Shown here: positions 57,654 through 64,000 of the stretch, one piece after another
How positions within the stretch are numbered: position 1 is the first letter of the stretch
How the letters are laid out: every line of letters begins with the position of its first letter
NCBI RefSeq assembly: GCF_014643695.1
Contig: NZ_BMJY01000001.1
Span: forward strand, 310,001-374,000
DNA from: Microbacterium album
GTDB taxonomy: Bacteria > Actinomycetota > Actinomycetes > Actinomycetales > Microbacteriaceae
Direction of reading: 5' to 3'
Length of the DNA stretch: 64,000 nt
Notes under the pieces: generated by a model
The model's input: the letters and a program-made list of their open reading frames with translations, nothing else
What the model was told of the DNA's origin: nothing
Databases searched by the model: none
Program-made: the position numbers and the translations under genes

Positions 57654-58252
57654 CCGAGTCGAATTCACGCGGCGACGAGCTCGAGCCGGCGCGCAAGTCC
57701 GCCCCGGCCGACCGGGCGACGTCCGGGCCCTTCGACGACGCCGAGGCGAATCCCGTACGCCCGTACATCGACCTGGGCGGCATCAAGGTGCTGCCGCGGG
57801 ACGGCCTGAACCTCCGGCTGGAGGTCGAGGAGCAGACCAAGCGCATCGTCGCCGTGGGACTGGACTACGCCGGGTCCACCCTGCAGGTGCAGCCCTTCGC
57901 CGCGTCGCGCTCCACCGGCCTGTGGGATGAGACCCGCGCCCAGATCCGGGATCAGGTCCGCCAGCAGGGCGGTCGCGTCGAGGAGCGCGAGGGGCCGCTG
58001 GGCGCCGAACTCCTGGCGGAGGTGCCGGTCGCGGGGGACGAGGGCCAGAAGCGCCTCGCCCGGTTCGTGGGCGTCGACGGACCCCGCTGGTTCCTGCGCG
58101 GCGTGATCGGCGGCGCGGCGACGAGCGATCCCGCGGCGGCCGAGCAGATCGAGGACCTGTTCCGCTCGATCGTCGTGGTGCGGGGCGGGGCGCCCATGCC
58201 CCCGCGCGATCTCATCCCCCTCAAGATGCCGTCGACGCCCGCGTCGGCCTGA
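57650..58252 (+). CDS. DUF3710 protein
   Basis: A 200-residue soluble actinobacterial protein of unknown function. The conserved core runs from RPYIDLGGIKVLPRDGLNLR through VGLDYAGSTLQVQPFAASRS, TRAQIRDQVRQQGGRVEERE, and FVGVDGPRWFLRGVIGGAA to the VVVRGGAPMPPRDLIPLKMP tail, as in the mycobacterial protein encoded behind dut. The GTG start overlaps the dut stop by four bases, so it is cotranslated with dut. A link to nucleotide metabolism is only suggested by this coupling. Confidence 0.9.
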   Translation: MTESNSRGDELEPARKSAPADRATSGPFDDAEANPVRPYIDLGGIKVLPRDGLNLRLEVEEQTKRIVAVGLDYAGSTLQVQPFAASRSTGLWDETRAQIRDQVRQQGGRVEEREGPLGAELLAEVPVAGDEGQKRLARFVGVDGPRWFLRGVIGGAATSDPAAAEQIEDLFRSIVVVRGGAPMPPRDLIPLKMPSTPASA

Positions 58253-58263
58253 GGAGGATCGCG

Positions 58264-59061
58264 ATGGGCGAGGGGCGCCACGAGGCGCCGCACGGGCACG
58301 GCGCCGCCGGAGCGGCACCGGACGGGCGCCGGGCCGCCGAGGACGCGACGCGGGACGAGACCGAGGCGGAGACGCCGGAGCCGTCCGCGTCGGAGCTGCT
58401 CGGAGCCGCGGTCGGCGGAATGGCGCGCAAGGCGGGCATCGATCCGAGCGCGGAGGACACGACCGGGGGCGTCGTCTGGAAGGCCATGGGCGGCGTGCGG
58501 GGCGTGCTGGAGTCGGTCCTGCCGAGTCTGGCGTTCGTGATCGTCTACACCCTTCGTCCCGAGCCGCTGGTGCTCTCGCTCGGCATCTCCGTGGGGCTGG
58601 CGGCGGTCTTCACGGTCGTGCGGCTGGCCCAGAAGTCCCCGCCCGCGGCCGCGCTCGGGGGCCTGTTGGCCGCGGGGGCGGCGGCGGGGCTCGCGCTCCT
58701 GACCGGGCAGGGGCGCGACAACTTCGTGCTGGGGCTCGTCACGAACGGCGTGTACGGCACGGCCTTCCTGGTCTCGGCCCTGCTGGGCTGGTCGCTCATC
58801 GGGCTCGCCGCCGGCTTCCTGATGGGCGAGGGCACCGCGTGGCGAGACGACCGCCGCAAGCGGCGCGTCTTCTTCTGGCTCGCGATCGCGTGGGCGACGC
58901 TGTTCTTCGCTCGCCTGGCGGTCCAGCTCCCGCTGTACCTCGCGGACGAGACGACGCTGCTGGGCACGCTCAAGCTCGTGATGGGGCTGCCGCTGTTCGC
59001 GCCCCTGGTCGCCGTGACCTGGCTCGCGGTGCGTCCGCTCTACCCGCAGCGGGCCTCCTGA
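58264..59061 (+). CDS. DUF3159 multi-pass membrane protein
   Basis: A 265-residue membrane protein of unknown function. The N-terminal 60 residues are charged and probably disordered. Then come five to six hydrophobic segments, including VLPSLAFVIVYTL, LSLGISVGLAAVFTVV, ALGGLLAAGAAAGLALLTG, VSALLGWSLIGLAAGFLMG and VFFWLAIAWATLFFARL. The pattern LVTNGVYGTAFLVS is typical of DUF3159. It is the last gene of the dut-DUF3710-DUF3159 operon, as in mycobacteria. ATG 58264 has GAGGAGG upstream. Confidence 0.88.
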   Translation: MGEGRHEAPHGHGAAGAAPDGRRAAEDATRDETEAETPEPSASELLGAAVGGMARKAGIDPSAEDTTGGVVWKAMGGVRGVLESVLPSLAFVIVYTLRPEPLVLSLGISVGLAAVFTVVRLAQKSPPAAALGGLLAAGAAAGLALLTGQGRDNFVLGLVTNGVYGTAFLVSALLGWSLIGLAAGFLMGEGTAWRDDRRKRRVFFWLAIAWATLFFARLAVQLPLYLADETTLLGTLKLVMGLPLFAPLVAVTWLAVRPLYPQRAS

Positions 59062-59082
59062 CCCGTCACGGGAGTCGTGGTA

Positions 59083-59108
59083 GATTTATCTCGATATCAA
59101 GATAAATC
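59083..59108. promoter_or_regulatory. 26-bp AT-rich palindromic operator upstream of aconitase
   Basis: GATTTATCT (59083-59091) and AGATAAATC (59100-59108) flank a GATATC centre (59093-59098); only the 59092/59099 pair breaks the symmetry. Very AT-rich within high-GC DNA and 121 bases upstream of the acn GTG. It resembles TCTTGATATCAAGA-type sites of MarR-family (UrtR group) regulators. Confidence 0.7.
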
Positions 59109-59228
59109 GAACGCCACGCGCGCCGCGTCCGTCGGCCCCGGCGGGTTAGGTCGGCCTTGCTGGCCCAACCGCGCCGCCGGGGGCAAGATGAGAGCGCAAG
59201 TGCGCGGTCGACCAGGAGGAGACAGCCG

Positions 59229-62045
<2,817 letters not shown>

Positions 62046-62056
62046 ACACGTCACGC

Positions 62057-62089
62057 GGACGGCCCCCGGTGCGGAACCGGGGGCCGTCC
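62057..62089 (+). terminator. Intrinsic-type terminator after acnA
   Basis: GGACGGCCCCCGGT (62057-62070) pairs perfectly with ACCGGGGGCCGTCC (62076-62089), loop gcgga; a 14-bp stem starting 12 bases after the stop. Confidence 0.8.
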
Positions 62090-62120
62090 GTCGTTCGTGG
62101 GAATCCCAGCGGAGCGGGCG

Positions 62121-62126
62121 TAGGCT
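62121..62126 (+). promoter_or_regulatory. -10 hexamer (TAGGCT), leaderless start of dxs
   Basis: TAGGCT followed by 7 bases and ATG 62134. Confidence 0.55.
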
Positions 62127-62133
62127 CGGACGC

Positions 62134-64000
62134 ATGAGTGTTCTCGACGGGATCCGGGGTCCGCGCGACCTGGACGCGCTGTCCGCGGCGCAGCTCAAGG
62201 AACTGGCGGCGGAGATCCGGGGATTCCTCGTCGACAACGTCTCGCGCACCGGCGGCCACCTCGGGCCGAACCTGGGCGTCGTCGAGCTCACCATCGCGCT
62301 GCACCGCGTGTTCGACTCCCCGAACGACCCGATCATCTTCGACACGGGGCACCAGTCGTACGTCCACAAGCTGCTCACGGGACGCCAGGACTTCTCGGCG
62401 CTGCGCGCGCGCGGGGGTCTGGCGGGCTATCCCCAGCGGGCCGAGAGCCCGCACGATGTCGTGGAGTCCTCCCACGCGTCGAGCTCGCTCAGCTGGGCGG
62501 ACGGCATCTCGCGCGCGTTCGGCCGCACGGGCCGCAGCGACCGCCACGTCGTCGCGGTCGTCGGCGACGGGGCGCTCACGGGCGGGATGACGTGGGAGGC
62601 CCTCAACAACATCACCGACGACAACGACCGGAACCTGGTCATCGTCGTCAACGACAACGGCCGCTCGTACGCGCCCACGATCGGCGGCATGGCCCGCCAC
62701 CTGAACCGCGTGCGGATGGCCGAGGCGTACCGCGACATCTCGCAGCGATCCTCCCGCATGGCCGGCCGCTTCGGAGCGGTCGGACGGGCTCTCTACCGCG
62801 GCGTCCGCGGCGGCACGCACGGCTTCCTGTCCCGGTTCACGAACAACTCTTCGCTGTACTCCAACCTCGACATCAAGTACCTCGGACCCGTGGACGGCCA
62901 CGACCTGCCGGCGCTGATCGAGACGCTGCAGCTGGCGAAGTCGTACGGCGCCCCGGTGATCGTCCACGCCATCACCGAGAAGGGCCGCGGCTATCAGCCC
63001 GCGCTGGACGACGAGGCCGACCAGTTCCACGCGGTCGGGCGCATCGATCCCGCCACCGGCGGCTCGCTCGGCGCCTCCGCGCAGGGCTGGACGGACGTCT
63101 TCGCGGACGAGCTCGTCCGGATCGGCGAGCGGCGCCCGGACGTGATCGCGATGACGGCCGCCATGCTGCGCCCCACCGGACTCGCGCCCTTCGCCGAGCG
63201 GTTCCCGGACCGGGTGTACGACGTCGGCATCGCGGAGCAGCACGCGGTCGCGTCCGCCGCGGGTCTGGCGTACGGCGGGCTGCACCCCGTGGTCGCCCTC
63301 TACTCCACGTTCATGAACCGCGCGTTCGATCAGCTGCTGATGGACGTCGCCCTGCACCGGGCGGGCGTCACCTTCGTGCTCGACCGGGCCGGCGTCACGG
63401 GCCCGGACGGGCCGAGCCATCACGGCATGTGGGATCTCGCGCTGCTGCACATCGTGCCGCAGGTGCGCATCGCCGCGCCGCGCGACGCGGCGCGGCTGCG
63501 CGAGGAGCTGGCCGAGGCTGTCGCCGTCCGCGACGCGCCGACCGTCGTGCGTTTCCCCAAGGGTGCCGTGGCCGAGGAGATCCCGGCGATCGAGCGCCTG
63601 CAGGACGGCGTCGACGTCCTCTCGCGCGGCGACGCGGAGGACGTCCTGATCGTCGGCATCGGGCCGTTCGCGCGGCTCGGGCTGGACGTCGCCGAGCGCC
63701 TGCGCGCGCAGGGAATCGGCGCGACCGTCGTCGACCCGCGCTGGGTCGTGCCGATCGCCGGGTCCATCGTTGAGCTCGCCGCGCGGCACCGCCTCGTCAT
63801 CACGCTCGAGGACGGCATCCGCGTCGGCGGCATCGGCACGCGCGTGCGCCAGGTACTGCGGGAGGCCGGCATCGACACCGCCGTCGACGAGCTGGGTCTG
63901 CCCGACCGGTTCCTCGACCACGCCTCGCGCGAGCAGATCCTCGAGGACGCCGGGCTCACACCCGCGAAGATCGCGCAGGACGTCGTCTCCCAGGTGCTCG
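62134..64000 (+). CDS. dxs: 1-deoxy-D-xylulose-5-phosphate synthase (runs off the window)
   Basis: The first 622 residues of DXS, which condenses pyruvate and glyceraldehyde-3-phosphate using thiamine diphosphate, the first step of the MEP isoprenoid pathway. Motifs: substrate His region SRTGGHLGPNLGVVELTIAL, FDTGHQSYVHKLLTGR, the ThDP motif VGDGALTGGMTWEALNN with its distal NDNGRSYAP, the transketolase-like DVGIAEQHAVASAAGLAYGG, and GVTGPDGPSHHGMWD. The frame is still open at base 64000, so about 10-30 residues are missing. ATG 62134 has a TAGGCT -10 at leaderless spacing. In actinobacteria dxs commonly follows acn, as here. Confidence 0.95.
   Translation, partial: MSVLDGIRGPRDLDALSAAQLKELAAEIRGFLVDNVSRTGGHLGPNLGVVELTIALHRVFDSPNDPIIFDTGHQSYVHKLLTGRQDFSALRARGGLAGYPQRAESPHDVVESSHASSSLSWADGISRAFGRTGRSDRHVVAVVGDGALTGGMTWEALNNITDDNDRNLVIVVNDNGRSYAPTIGGMARHLNRVRMAEAYRDISQRSSRMAGRFGAVGRALYRGVRGGTHGFLSRFTNNSSLYSNLDIKYLGPVDGHDLPALIETLQLAKSYGAPVIVHAITEKGRGYQPALDDEADQFHAVGRIDPATGGSLGASAQGWTDVFADELVRIGERRPDVIAMTAAMLRPTGLAPFAERFPDRVYDVGIAEQHAVASAAGLAYGGLHPVVALYSTFMNRAFDQLLMDVALHRAGVTFVLDRAGVTGPDGPSHHGMWDLALLHIVPQVRIAAPRDAARLREELAEAVAVRDAPTVVRFPKGAVAEEIPAIERLQDGVDVLSRGDAEDVLIVGIGPFARLGLDVAERLRAQGIGATVVDPRWVVPIAGSIVELAARHRLVITLEDGIRVGGIGTRVRQVLREAGIDTAVDELGLPDRFLDHASREQILEDAGLTPAKIAQDVVSQVL

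Overview
The window is a very GC-rich (about 70% or more by eye) actinobacterial chromosome segment, most likely from the Microbacteriaceae and probably Microbacterium. The grounds are frequent GTG starts, dense operons with 4-base GTGA/ATGA overlaps, and actinobacterial families (SepH, PafB/PafC, DUF4191, DUF4193, DUF3093, DUF3710, DUF3159, two PAC2 proteins) with no proteasome genes where mycobacteria carry them. It is almost entirely housekeeping sequence. I see no insertion sequence, prophage or CRISPR array. There is one tRNA (Leu, anticodon GAG) with a small degraded island behind it.

Layout. 1-5.5 kb: topoisomerase IB (cut by the window edge), histidine phosphatase, sirtuin, SpoU methyltransferase, SGNH hydrolase and a helicase. 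5.5-11 kb: a monosaccharide ABC transporter (binding protein, ATPase, permease) followed by a ROK repressor. 11.2-13.7 kb: a ferritin-like/VIT membrane protein, tRNA-Leu and a lower-GC relic between two related hairpins. 13.8-17.3 kb: M20 peptidase, undecaprenyl-diphosphatase, a palindromic repeat cluster and a PAC2 protein. 17.4-27.3 kb: HAD phosphatase, TrmI, FKBP lipoprotein, PafB, PafC, TatA, TatC, HelY-type helicase and Lnt. 27.4-33.7 kb: nitrogen assimilation (GlnA2, GlnE and convergent GlnA1 with a GlnR-type box). 33.8-41.3 kb: RDD protein, DUF4191, an unrecognised membrane-anchored protein, and a pepA-lpdA-sucB series. 41.3-44.6 kb: a second PAC2 protein, the principal sigma factor and a CofE-like protein. 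44.6-47.5 kb: an ATP-grasp protein and two overlapping alanine-racemase-like genes. 47.5-55 kb: ParE, DUF6412, YidC-like, ParC and a phosphodiesterase-like protein. 55-59 kb: SepH, DUF4193, DUF3093, Dut, DUF3710, DUF3159. 59-64 kb: aconitase and Dxs (cut by the window edge).

The most interesting locus is 45689-47427. Two translationally coupled genes each encode a defective alanine racemase, and the defects are complementary. The first keeps the C-terminal domain with catalytic Tyr and the Met-Asp pair but has lost most of the PLP barrel. The second keeps the PLP barrel but has lost the catalytic Tyr and Met-Asp. Canonical alanine racemase builds each active site from the barrel of one subunit and the C-terminal domain of the other, so an A-B heterodimer could in principle form one active site.

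Regulation is visible in places. A TAnnnT hexamer lies 6-9 bases before the start codon of sixteen genes, which points to widespread leaderless transcription. There is a GTAAC-N6-GAAAC box upstream of glnA1, a 26-bp AT-rich palindrome upstream of aconitase, and an inverted repeat upstream of the sugar transporter. Coordinates, motifs and overlaps are read from the sequence. Family assignments rest on recognised motifs without database searches.
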